Source: Paragonimus westermani (Eukaryota > Platyhelminthes > Trematoda > Plagiorchiida > Troglotrematidae). From it: a DNA stretch of 64,000 nucleotides. The first letter of the stretch is position 1; every line of letters begins with the position of its first letter. The notes under the pieces were generated by a model. The model did not search any database and had not been told where the DNA came from. It worked only from the letters and a program-made list of their open reading frames with translations. The translations under genes and the position numbers were made by a program. Of the stretch, positions 24,601 to 36,000 are shown piece after piece. The stretch covers positions 117,570-181,569 of the forward strand of contig QNGE01000973.1 in the NCBI GenBank assembly GCA_008508345.1. Direction: 5' to 3'.

Positions 24601-27600
24601 TTCAATGATCTTGTTTGGTCACTCGTTACACGTCCATACTTGCATCATTCAACCCATCCTAAAAGGCACATGACATTCTCTTTGCTCAATTGCTTATCGA
24701 ACATACTTTCTCATACTGAACTGAACAACAAATTGATCGTACAGTTCTAAATCCAATTACAAGTTCTTCAAGCTTCCTCGAGTCCTAGTCAACAATCAGT
24801 TGCATGATGTATCACCCATGCACGACTATTTGCTCCAATTTGTTTGTCCATTCACGGAGTAAACATATTCTCACTCTAAAATCGACACTCCACAGCCGGT
24901 TCTATTTGTTCCTGTCTCGACTTGTCCTCGTTCATGTTTCACACGCGACAGCACGTTGAATGGTTTTGAGTCAACTCGGACCGTAAACTTTTTGTACACT
25001 GTGTTCAACAGAACAAATCAAAACTGATGCATTTCATAATTTTCCTTACAGTTCTCCTCAAATCGTTCACTCACACTCCATACACATATTGTCCGACGAA
25101 TGGAATTTTTATATCAGGTCACAGTTATCATATGACCGCTTGATCAAATCGAATAGGTGACCGCCGTAATTTTTTTTTACAAGACATCCGTATTGTGCTC
25201 ATATGAAATAGAGCATGCGCATGTGTTAGGCCTTCCCAAGTATGTGCACATTCTAACAGATTTTACTCTCGACTAATTTCATACTAATGAGCTTACTGTG
25301 TTCAGCAGTGTGATCCTTCATCCGATTGCACACCGGACTTATACTATTAAACCGTAAAATATTTTCATACCGGATCTGTTTGCTCTGGAAAATCCGATTC
25401 ACCGAGTGGTTGATAGACCGTTCAAACGACATAACGGAATGTTAGGCACTTGTTCAGAGAGATCAACACACGAAGCAAATTGTAGATGACGTGAGACAAT
25501 CCGAAAACAATCCTGAATTGTGCCCGTCATTCCGAAACGTAAGGTCACAGTGTCAGGTTATACTATGTAACTCACTGAATATACAATCCTCCATCACATC
25601 AGTGATCGGCGCAGTAGGGACAGAGGATCGCGAACGGTGGATAGAATAATGGTTGCATCTTACTCCGGATAACAAGCCCTAGTATATTTGGCAATGAATG
25701 AAGCGTTTGATCACAAAATTTGGGTCAGAGAGGTACCTGTTGCAGCAACAAAGTGCTAGCGTTATTTGGCAAACTCATGAGCCAATCAAACCATGTCAAC
25801 TGTGATAGAATTGTAGGATCTTAACAGCCGAATGGTCCGGTGCTACCCAACAAAGGTGGTGACTTATCTCGTATGTACTGACAAGCCACCTATTTACCAC
25901 TGTGAAGTGCTGACTTCCTAGACTATTTCCTACCCGGTCAAAACGGTTGCTTGTTTCTGTGAAGTGTGAGACACGTATGGACTAGGTAGGTGTGGTTATT
26001 GTTTACTAATGGACTGCAACGGACTCTTGCAGAATGAAAGTAGTCCACAGACGGTATAAAATAAATTGTTTTCAGCTTTGATGGTCGAGTCTCTCACGAT
26101 GTAATTGCCTATGTTGCTTCTGGTTGTAGACATTTCAAAGAATTTTTCGATATTTACTCCGGAATTAAAGTGTAATCTGTGATTAAGGTAGATAGTTGAA
26201 AAATGATTCTGTGCGAGTATGTGGAGCACGACTTCTCAAATCTGTTTGACAGAAGACAGTGGGATTTATGAATTAATCGAACTGATGGGACGAATAGCGG
26301 GTAATGAATTAGCTCGAGCCTAATGCTAGCCTTGATTTAGTAGAACTGGAAGACCCGCAGCTGTGGAGGCTGCTACATCTTCCCTGTGTTTCGGGTTACA
26401 AACATTTTTTTGGGTGACTGTCGGTTAGGGAATGTAGGACAGACAGGTGCCAATCACCCCCGCGTTCAGCTTGTGTTTGAACCCCAGAGGGTTTGACTGT
26501 TTGCAGCCGTCGGGTCAACTGCAGCAAGACAAGCAGGACATCTCTGATTGGCTGCGATCCCGTCATTAGTGCCGGTAACTACGTGGCCATGACATGCTTT
26601 CATTCGCGAACTGCTCGCCACTACTTGTAGTCACCAAGGTAACAATGGGTGGTTACAAGACGTACGGCATTAAGCGCATCGTTCGGTAAAATAGATTCAC
26701 TGTTTTCAGTGTCCTGTTTCCATTTTACTGAACCCCTGAATTAAGCACTAGCCACTTGTATAAAACTTGGTAGTGCGTCCCCTTAATCCGCAGAATGTAG
26801 ACAGAGCTAGTGTCATATATATGACTCATTTGTTCTACCCCAAAGACACTTGGGTTTCGGACATATTTTTCTTTCCTCCTCTAGTCACTGACGACAAGAA
26901 AGAATTGAAGTTGTGTAGCATCAAGGATTAGCATACATTAAGAATAAGTAACCAATTCTACGTAATGGTAAGCAGTAATGTCTACATGTTTCATATGATT
27001 CATGTGTAGTGTGCAAAAAACCGCGGTATCGAAAGTTTTTTTTTAGGAAGACAGCTTGTCCTCTCAATAGTCGAATATCACTGTGGCAAGTTTGTGGTTA
27101 TGTTCGAGACAAAATAGGTGTGTAGAAGGGAGGGTACCTTAATGTGGGCAACATTTTCGAACGAAATCTTCATTCCAATCTCAACAAGACAGCAACTTAT
27201 CTGGTCCAGGAGCACCAATATATAATTCCAGTGAGACCACAAACTGCTCCAACTAGTGTTTTGGCAACGCGGCTAAAATGACATCATATCAAAGTCCACG
27301 TGCGTTCGGACAAACCTAAGAACACTACATGATGTGTCTCAGGTGCTAATTTGAAAATCTGTTTTTGTTATCCATCGGATGAGGAAAAACTTGTCGTGAT
27401 AGCCCAATTTATTGAAAAGATGATGTATTTTTACTTTATCCATTTGCACTCACTGATTTATGCTAGTTCTTGAGCCTGCGTTGCTTTATGAACGCTGTAA
27501 GGTTTGTCAACAGTTCCGTGCTCTCGATCACTGACCGTGATGGCCAAAACACTGGAATGATGAAGCCGAACAAATTGACAGCCGCGTGCAACCTGACATG

Positions 27601-28374
27601 AGTGAATCGTTTGCTAACCTAGCTCGGTTAATTGGCCTGTTTTCAGATGAGCCCTTCGAATAAGTCTTTTACATTTGGAATTCTCATGACAGGGTTCAGA
27701 CTCTGGATTTTGGTTCCGGGTTCTTAATGTCAGAATGATCAACGTACTGTAAATGCCAATGTTCACAATTCATGGTGGTAGTTAACGCGTCCGATTTGTC
27801 GTTTATGTCACTCACTTGAATGTGGATGATGCACTTGCAACTGGTGCGCTTTCGCAACACAAATAAAAAAGAAGTTTGACGGCAGCTGTTTCACCGTCAT
27901 GACAGCCCGGAAAACTGGTAATGTGACCCGGCAACCACAACAACGACTGCGTACTGGCTCATACCCAGTTCTCAAATGTGCCGACACTGCCGCGTGTCCG
28001 GAAACCTGGCTCAACACTCTGTCAATGAGGGCGCCCACACATGATTAATTTGACCTCAATAAAGTTGTCAGCATGCGGTATCTGACGGGGTGTTCGTGTA
28101 GGCACCTGCTCTTAGGTTAGCGTCGTAGTTATAAGCTCATTTCTAGCAGATAATGCCTCGGGAAAATAGACAACGTAGCGAGAACGAACCAGTAAGTCAC
28201 CTATACCACCTTCCTCGCTAATTTCTTGTTCACTCATAAGACAAGATCTAATGCAGATTAATAGATTTTACAGATTGTCATATCTCATCTAACTGTGACA
28301 GTCCCAGTCCCGAATTAAGTCTATAACTAACGAATAAGGAAAACCTAATAGCAACTGAAATATACAAACAATAC
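21601..28374. other. No gene recognised
   Basis: Long stretch without a supported gene. The largest open frame (21967-22356 +, 129 codons, Ser-rich) has no recognised motif and no convincing splice context. No transposon family was recognised here either. Confidence 0.4.
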
Positions 28375-28648
28375 CGTTGTACTTGAAACCATGCAATCTG
28401 ATGATATCACTATCGAAAGCAGCATGCGGCCAGGCGCCTGAACAGTTAACATATTCATGGAGAATCTTATCTTGCATCGCGTAGCCAACCGATCGAAGGA
28501 ACGTCAGGTTTTCATTCATTATTAACCACTTGCCAACCGAAAGAGTTGCAATGAAACCACGCCTATCCGCACAGTGAATGTAGAAACTACTCAAAACTAT
28601 CTCACCATTCGGTGAAACAGATGCACAATGCACACACACTGTGTTCAC
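28375..28648 (-). CDS. Candidate exon of an unrecognised gene
   Basis: On the minus strand an open segment contains SPNGEIVLSSFYIHCADRRG, then SVGKWLIMNENLTFLRSVGY and HEYVNCSGAWPHAAFDSDII. It ends FKYN at a plausible donor (AACG followed by GTATTG at 28374). The composition is balanced and protein-like, unlike the shadow frames around it. No clear upstream acceptor was found and the family is not recognised; a decayed transposon protein is also possible. Confidence 0.25.
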
Positions 28649-29968
28649 ATTATGCTTGCGCGTTTGTACTAATATGTGATTCTCTGTGAAAGAACTTTAT
28701 AACCTAACAACCGAGCAAAATATAGCAAGAATACCAGAGATCTCGAACTCATTCCGTACGTTTCACTAATCTTGAATAGTTTGGTCACATTGTAGTAGAT
28801 TGCAATGTACACACAATGGGGTAAAAATGAAAAGTGCTATTATGTTCAGCTTCGCCCATTTATTGTGACTATCATAATGCCACCACTGATGAGTACATTT
28901 AGCCATTGAAACTGTGTACAGAACGGGAACACACTGCTACTGTTACGAAGTATAACACACTTGTTTCACATTGTTCGAACCTTCATTTTTCGATGAAGTG
29001 ACAACAAAATCACGTAAAAATGTGTATAACTCATCATTTTTGTGTATAACGAAGAAAATTAATCATATGGTGTTAACAGTGAATGGAGCATTTGTCACTC
29101 ACATGTAGACCGGACAATTACAGCAAAACTCCTAAACATTTGTCATCTGTCGTTTGCACACGGTGTTATTCACTGTGGTAGGAGAAATTGGCACCTTGCT
29201 CCCCACATAACGTTCTTGATGATAGCACAGACTACTTTTGTTCCAGAATGCGCATTCGCCATTCTCGTTGGTTGAGTAATTGATCACGATCTCCACTCTT
29301 CAGTGTATCATAGTAGATTCGTAGAATTTGTCTGACCCTTTCTTTCACTATCCTGCAGAAGTTCCTAGTAAAATTTGGCGTGGTTGGACACAGTGATAAT
29401 CAGAATGGTTTCCCAGTTGATAAACGTATTTGAAAAAGACTCCTTGTAAACCAGTATAACAAGGAGCATCTTCAGTGTGTCTAGCAAAGCACAGAACCAC
29501 TATCCGTAATCACTACTGCTCTAGACACCCTTCACACTAGGTAGGTCATAATAAAGATTTCTGTAATATGTCTAATCAAATGTAAGTTTCGGTCCTTGCT
29601 GTTAACGACACAAGTGCATTCTTCCGTTTCCGTCAGAGAGTGTCCTGTCGACCTTGTGCCGAGCGAGTTGAGGTTGGTATCATAGATTCACCAGGTAGTC
29701 TTGGGAATCACACAGCACTTCAACAATTAATAAACAAAATGTTGTCGTAACTTTCGGTTCTCACTGAGGTTCACGCTGACAGGAACTCGCACAATTCTTT
29801 CACAATGATGAACTTCTCATTCAGACGTCGGCTGACAGTAGTCGTCCATACTTCCTTTCCAACCTCTTTCCTGGCAAGCGTTTTAAAAAATGTGCCTGTC
29901 ACTATCCGGCTCGTGTCAGATCACTACCAGTGTCGAATTCAGGTTCATTGTAAACTTTCTTTTTCCAG
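28649..29968. other. No gene recognised
   Basis: AT-rich, with no domain or repeat family recognised. A pyrimidine tract at its right end leads into the candidate exon at 29969. Confidence 0.4.
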
Positions 29969-30082
29969 GATTGTGTTCCGTAACCGATACAGTTGATATG
30001 GAGCTCCCTATATGCGGTCCTACAATCGAATCCATCTACGTGAACTACAACGAGATAATCATATCACTTTTCGAGAGCTTCG
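29969..30082 (+). CDS. Candidate internal exon of an unrecognised gene
   Basis: A strong acceptor (CTTTCTTTTTCCAG, ending at 29968) is followed by 114 open bases that read VTDTVDMELPICGPTIESIY and VNYNEIIISLFESF. The segment ends at a GTAATG donor beginning at 30083. Its length is a multiple of three, so inclusion would keep the frame. The peptide is acidic and not repetitive. No neighbouring exon was joined to it and no family is recognised. Confidence 0.3.
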
Positions 30083-32070
30083 GTAATGCGTCTGTGCGTG
30101 CCTGGACTAATGTGACTGCATTTGTGTGTATCACATGTTTACGAAGCTGCTTTCATTGATTCGTGTTCTCTGCCCCCTATAGGTTGTACTTTGTACAGTA
30201 ATTAAAACAGATGGCTGCTTTGACAACTCAAACGTTCTCTCAGATATCGTTCGATCATAGTAACCAATACACCCGATAGGGGTCGGAAAAGCCACTGATT
30301 GTAAACCATCTTTATTGCTTGAGGGTGTAACGGAGAAATACTGATGCTTCAAAACAAAAGACTTCTATACAAAGAATCTTTTTTACACTTAAAGAAGAAC
30401 CCTGTATGGACAGAGGTATAGAACTGAAAACTTGATGCGGTGACTGTAGAGTGGTGAGAACGGACAGTACGAAACAAACACTAACGGCAGATTGGTCAAA
30501 AGTAGACAGACTGACAATGTGACGACGAACGGAGGTGTGAACCTGTTTAATTTGGAGTTTGGAAAAAAAACGCTAGCGATACCAGTATTTATTAGGGTTT
30601 TCGGTACGTCATCGATTTGTTTGATATCCGTATGGAACTTGGTCAAAGGATCACCACAACGGAGAGTTTACGATACACTGAGAAGTGACACACTGTGCGC
30701 TGTTGCTGCCAATGTCAGTAGCTAAGATTTTGAACATAAGAGTACAGTGGCCCGAAGATTGGGGTTCGGTGACTGGCTCAAAAGTATTACTCGCCCAAGA
30801 GCAATGTTCAGAGTGTTCTCCGAAAGTGTGGCTTTCCTTCCCAATTTGAATTTCAGATGTAAGAAGTAGGATAAATTACACAGAACGGTGGGAAGCTCCC
30901 TGTTTCTATCGAACAGTTATATGAAGGGAGTTGTGTTCATCAATGAAACGATATTCTATCTTAATCAATACGTCAGGAAAAAAATAACTTTTGAGACACT
31001 TGCAACACGTACTGCTTCATTCTGACTGGAGGACAGCATGGTTTTAAACTCATGTTCTTGGTAATTATATTACGAACACGAATAATACAATAGTCTTCTA
31101 TAGAAGCGTCAAAGCTGGGAATAGTGATGTAATTCATTGTCAATAATTTAGGGTCATTCCTATTAACAGCCGTTACATAAACATGTGTATTTATTTGCAA
31201 GTAGACGTGGAATATGAGGCCGTTTACTGATTTAATGAAACGGTATGGGACACACGCGGTGTGTAGTGAGGAGATACGGTCGCACCATACTACTCACACC
31301 ACTATTCAGTAGCAGCATGGATCGAGATGATCGCGTGATAAATACGGCAGAGATACGGGATGGATCGTTGGAGGGCAGAATGACATATAATGGCTTTCGC
31401 TACACGACGGAACTGATACATGGTGTCTAAAGCGACTGGAGTGTCCTCAGAAGAGTATGGTGTGCAAATGAGTGTTTCCGTTTCTAGTCGTGCTCAGACG
31501 CTTAAGTGGTGTGTTGGTTTCTCCAATAAAGTAACCTTTGTGTCGTCCGCCTTCTGGATTCACAACAGGTGCACATCATGTACGATTAGCACAGTGATGT
31601 TTGTGGTGGTAGATGAATAGGCGGAGAATAATGTACTGCACGATCACCAAGGTCCAAGATCACAAATCAGTCGCCTCCTTTTTCTTTTAAGCTGCTCCAA
31701 AAAACATGGGACGGCTGATAAATATAGTTGAAAATGAATTCAGTCCCGTAGATGGAAAGATATTTTACATCACTTTCGGGCATCAGGTTCAGAAAGACTG
31801 CTTTATTGCAAGAAAAACTATGGGTAATCTACCGAACATCTCTTGTTAACAAATTTCTATCACTATTTATCAGTGCCCTTTTCAGTAATACCAGCCTCGA
31901 TAATACTCAACACCCTGACTAAAATCAGTTGCCTCATTTTACTACGCATATGTCTAGCTGTTTATTATCCAGAGTGAGTCGTCCAATGATGTCCGCGTTT
32001 TCCAACCCGTCTCAGAAGATCAAAGACGACATCACAGAAAGCTACCTCGTGAGCATCCGAACTATCGATG
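30083..32070. other. No gene recognised
   Basis: Several open frames of 60-90 codons (for example 30492-30725 + and 31245-31430 +), none with a recognisable motif. Confidence 0.4.
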
Positions 32071-32224
32071 AACAGATTGAGAATAACACAACGTTACGAG
32101 CAAGTTTTAATACTTTACGTTTCAACCACCTCTGGTGGCCTTCTTCCTGAGGAATGCCACCAGAGGTGGTTGAAATGTAAAGTATCAAAACTTGCTCGTA
32201 ACGTTGTGTTACTCTCAGTCTGTT
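32071..32224. repeat. Near-perfect inverted repeat, 69-bp arms, 16-base loop
   Basis: The left arm is 32071-32139 and the right arm 32156-32224. They are complementary apart from a few substitutions, with a loop at 32140-32155. Each arm carries a smaller palindromic block, CCACCTCTGGTGG or CCACCAGAGGTGG, followed by TTGAAA. On the plus strand CTGAGGA (32147-32153), a short stem and GAAA (32072-side arm excluded; at 32172-32175) have the spacing of a hammerhead ribozyme core, CUGANGA...GAAA. Such ribozymes occur in the pseudo-LTRs of Penelope-like elements, and remains of these elements exist elsewhere in the window. The ribozyme reading is inference; the hairpin is directly visible. Confidence 0.85.
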
Positions 32225-32869
32225 TATCAACAACATGTTAAACACGACGCCCAAGCAGTTCAACTACATTCATACTAGATTTAGTGTGAATATTTCACAT
32301 CCGAATTATCGTTCATCAGGGACAAGCATGTAAACTGTGTGTGTGAGAAGCTCGCTAAAACATCCACGGGGAGTAACTGATCATTTCACATAGTCTCCGG
32401 AAATTTGTGTACGTTTTCGCTCAGCTACCTTGAAAGTCCAGGCGAGTTCGTCAACTTAATGGAAATGTTACATGTTAGTGTGACGGTTAAAGTGCAATCG
32501 TGTGGATCACCTTGTGGTGATTTGGAAATTGTCATTGGTGTGAAGCGGGGCCATCTCGTAGTCCCAATTCCATTTAGTTAACATCTGACCATGATAGCTG
32601 ATAGCTGGAAACAGTGAACCGAACATCACACTAAAACGCATACACTGAAACACTTACGCATTGATGATGTCACCTCGTCTGCTGATGAAACGTTTACAGT
32701 CTAAATGCCGAGCTTGGTGAACAACTCACAACCTAAAAACACGAACACCACCCTTTGTTTCCATCAGTGGAACGTTGGTTAAAGTTTGTTGCATATCCGA
32801 GGAACACGTTTACTTATCGCTGAATTACTAATGGTAGTTCGTTCGAAAGTTGAAAGTTGTCTTACACAA
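32225..32869. other. No gene recognised upstream of the LINE
   Basis: No LINE coding traces were recognised here, which fits a 5' truncation of the element that starts near 32870. Confidence 0.4.
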
Positions 32870-34509
32870 TGATTGTGGATTGTGCTCTTTTAACAAGCTT
32901 TTATTCCACAGTCTTTTGTCCCAAAGAATGTGTAACTCTTGGTCTGCATCCGCTTCTTTCACCCACCGACACACTTCAAGACATGACTGTGAACGCGGGG
33001 AGTGTACTTCTCATACTCCTCGGTTTGAATACGAAAAAATCCCCTGGAGCTGACGAAATAACGCCGCTCATTCTTAAGCAATGTGCTCGCTCCTTGTATA
33101 CATCTCTCACAGATCTGTTTAATCTGTCACTAAACTGCAGTATGGTCCCCATGGACTGGAAGTGTGGCACAATCACTCCAATTTTCAAAGGAGGGGATCG
33201 CTCAGATGTGTCCAACTACAGACCTGTTACACTATTACCAGTGATCTCCAAAGTGCTTGAACGACTAGTGGCGAATAAGCTTACCAAACATCTTGAAGGA
33301 AATAACATACTCTCTATTGCACAACATGGTTTCAGAAAGAGTCACTCCTGCCTCTCTAACCTCCTCCTAACTCTCGATGACTGGACGCTGGCTATAGACA
33401 ACGGCAATCCCATCCATGCTTGCTACCTGGATATGTCCAAAGCCTTCGACCGTGTTAACCATAGCATACTTTTACAGAAGCTAAAACAACACGGTGTCAC
33501 GGGTAAACTATTGGCTTGGTTAGAGAACTACCTGATGGACCGTGTTATTCAAGTCAGAGTCGACGGTGCTTTATCGAAGCCAGTTGCGGTCACAAGTGGA
33601 GTACCTCAAGGATCGGTTCTTGGGCCAACCCTCTTTCTAATCTACGCTAACGACATACCAAACCTTGTTCGATGTAAAATTATCTTATTTGCAGATGATA
33701 TCAAGTTATGGGCGAGTATACACACCTCCGAAGACTGTGTACTTTTGCAGGAGGACCTCAACGCACTATATGATTGGTCATTGAGAAACAAATTACCCTT
33801 CAATTTTCAAAAATGCAAAATGCTCAACATAGGAAAATGTGTTGAATTCACCTACACACTGGGTCCGCATCGTCTTGCATGGACTACTGACGAAAAGGAC
33901 TTGGGTGTTTGGATTAGTAGCAGCTTGAAGACCTCATTACAGTGTACTGCTGTCTACAAGCGGACTTCAAAAATCCTGGCACTGTTGAAACGGATCTTCG
34001 GTAGATTCACAAGACAGACGCTGCCCAGTATACTCAACACGTATATCAGACCAACGATGGAATATGCTGTCCAAGTCTGGTCACCATGGCTTCAAAAGGA
34101 TATAGTTCTGCTACAGCGAATATACCACCGAGCTACCAAGTTGGTGACTGGACTCCAGAGCAAACCATATGAGGAGAGGATTGAAAGTCTTAAGTTGTTT
34201 GACTTCTGCTATCGCCGCATCAGAGGCGATTTGATCCTTACATACAACATATTACACACACCGAACCACCCGCTCCAAAAACTGTTTGTCCGGCGAGAAC
34301 CGCGAATTAGCAGGACTCACGATTATTTGCTAGCAGTACCGCACTCGCGAGGGAACAGCCGGAGGTACTTCTTTGCAGTCCGCGTGTGTTTCGCCTGGAA
34401 TTCTCTACCCCAAGATGTCGCTCACTCACCCAACTTAAATATTTTCAAAACTAATCTAGACTCATTTTTATCTACACAACCAAATATCGAACCCCCACAC
34501 AGTGCTTAA
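32857..34509 (+). CDS. Reverse transcriptase of CR1/jockey-like LINE, N-terminally truncated
   Basis: RNA-dependent DNA polymerase of a non-LTR retrotransposon, which copies element RNA at a nicked target. The frame is open for 550 codons. The leading residues are partly pre-element sequence; similarity starts around residue 10 (LLTSFYSTVF). The RT blocks are complete: KSPGADEITP, then SNYRPVTLLPVISKVLERLV, and QHGFRKSHSCLSNLL. Motif A is YLDMSKAFDRVNH with D192. Motif B is SGVPQGSVLGP at 247-257. Motif C is FADD with D280 and D281. The thumb/connection region (YIRPTMEYAVQVWSPW) and a C-terminal AWNSLPQDVAHSPNLNIFK block follow. The only oddity is YANDI where YINDL is usual. All catalytic aspartates are present, but the endonuclease is missing, so this copy cannot move by itself. 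Confidence 0.9.
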   Translation: MSYTMIVDCALLTSFYSTVFCPKECVTLGLHPLLSPTDTLQDMTVNAGSVLLILLGLNTKKSPGADEITPLILKQCARSLYTSLTDLFNLSLNCSMVPMDWKCGTITPIFKGGDRSDVSNYRPVTLLPVISKVLERLVANKLTKHLEGNNILSIAQHGFRKSHSCLSNLLLTLDDWTLAIDNGNPIHACYLDMSKAFDRVNHSILLQKLKQHGVTGKLLAWLENYLMDRVIQVRVDGALSKPVAVTSGVPQGSVLGPTLFLIYANDIPNLVRCKIILFADDIKLWASIHTSEDCVLLQEDLNALYDWSLRNKLPFNFQKCKMLNIGKCVEFTYTLGPHRLAWTTDEKDLGVWISSSLKTSLQCTAVYKRTSKILALLKRIFGRFTRQTLPSILNTYIRPTMEYAVQVWSPWLQKDIVLLQRIYHRATKLVTGLQSKPYEERIESLKLFDFCYRRIRGDLILTYNILHTPNHPLQKLFVRREPRISRTHDYLLAVPHSRGNSRRYFFAVRVCFAWNSLPQDVAHSPNLNIFKTNLDSFLSTQPNIEPPHSA

Positions 34510-34638
34510 ATTCTGTAAAAAAGAATCACAGACGCATTTTTGTTTTTCACTGTACGCACATCACATACTTCCATCCTGTGGTAATTGTAAAGCTGATTGC
34601 TTCTTATACCATTAAAACCTTGAATTACCTTGAATTAA
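32870..34638 (+). mobile_element. 5'-truncated CR1/jockey-like LINE
   Basis: The element spans an uninterrupted reverse-transcriptase reading frame and a short 3' tail. The tail has an ATTAAA signal-like hexamer at 34611 and ends in two copies of CTTGAATTA (34618-34638). Short direct repeats at the 3' end, in place of a poly(A) tail, are typical of CR1-clade LINEs. Nothing like the apurinic endonuclease or ORF1 lies upstream, so the copy is truncated, as is usual for target-primed insertion. The open frame suggests a recent insertion compared with the decayed relative at 9.3-11.8 kb. Confidence 0.85.
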
Positions 34639-35499
34639 ACACTAGATCTAACCGTTTGACTCTGTTTGTGATGAAAATAACTGAACGTCAACAGTACAAA
34701 ACACATGAAAGAGCTCAGTTTGTGAATGCTAGGTAAGCAGTAGAAGTGTGATTTGCTGAAACCAGTAGACTATAAACATCTATATATTAGTTCTCATTGG
34801 AAAAATAACGCACGGAAAGTGTTCGAAATTTAAGGTGAAAATGATTCTCTGCCAAACGATCAATATACCGAAAGTTTGAACGGTCTACAAGCACAACGTC
34901 CAGTACTTCAACCGAATCACCTGTAATGGAAACTAGACCAGCCCCTTCATTTAATTTGTGGTAAATGGCATCGTAACAAATTTTTTCTCCTTTCAAAAAC
35001 TAAACATGTTCGCAAATCAACAACAATCGAAAGTGGACACAGCACTGATTAACCCAATTACTTCACACATAAAGAAGCTAGTCAAGACTCTACTGATCAC
35101 GCTTCCCAGACCGACCTTGTGCATGCAAAACTAACCAGTGGCAAAGTAGAATTTGCCCTGATTTTGACTGATTTTAAGCATATGATTCACACAGCAGAAT
35201 TTTCCCGAAGCAAATTTTGACAGAACAGTCAATAAAGCCAATGTACACAGTTTATATCCTAGCAAATGTTTCTGCATATGATCAAGTGTGCACTAAAGTA
35301 CGGAAGATTATAAGACGGAAAATGGTTTCAAATTTGACCCCTGATTTCCGTTTCATAAAGCCACGTACTACAGTATGTAGTTCATGATAAGCACAGGAAT
35401 TTGTCAGGCCACCTACCGAGCGCATTAACTTGGTTCTGAATTGGCTATATGCGGAGTGATCAGTATGTTCATCTCAATAGTTTTGTGCTATTCGCCTTG
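34639..35499. other. No gene recognised
   Basis: May contain the unreadable RT core of the Penelope-like relic that begins to be recognisable near 35500. Confidence 0.4.
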
Positions 35500-36000
35500 A
35501 AAAAAATTTAACAAACTGTTTGACGGTCAGAGCCGTAAGAATTTGCACGGGTGATATTAGTGCCGAAGAACTGATATTTGCACCTAAAATATCCATACAA
35601 AATGGTTACCGGAAAGGTTCATAGACAGAGCTATGCAACAGCAGAGTGAAAGAGACCAGTTGCACCTAGCGGAAAATAAAACTGTATATAACGGATTACT
35701 ATTCAAGGGCGACACGCTAGCTGAAATTATCACACGCAGACTCATAAGGGCGGTTAATACACAGTTTTGCGTCGCTAAATTATGTGTCCACTTCATGCCT
35801 GCGCTTAAAAGATAAAGTGCCTTTTCCTAAAGCCTCGTTTTGTCCATACTCATTCACTTGTTCCTGTGGAGCCAGTTATGTTAGTCGCACAACCAGACCC
35901 TTACCTGAACGGGTCCTTGAACACCGCCTCACTTGACTCAACAGTGGAATAACTAAATCTGTCAACAGTGTCACACTATCACACCCAGAGGACTCGAATC
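35500..36000 (+). mobile_element. Penelope-like element relic: RT C-terminus and GIY-YIG endonuclease
   Basis: In plus frames with several stops, three conserved blocks occur in order. TVRAVRICTGDISAEELIF with NGY (about 35525-35610) matches the RAxxICS...EEL.F...NGYP block. LLFKGDTLAEIITRRL (about 35695-35745) matches LPFKGDxxAxxIxRRL. KASFCPYSFTCSCGASYVSR, with TTRPLPERVLEH just after (about 35830-35930), is the start of a GIY-YIG-type nuclease with its CxCG motif and the catalytic-region Arg and Glu-His. Together they are the 3' half of a Penelope-like element. In-frame stops after FMPALKR and after HRLT show it is inactive. Confidence 0.8.
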
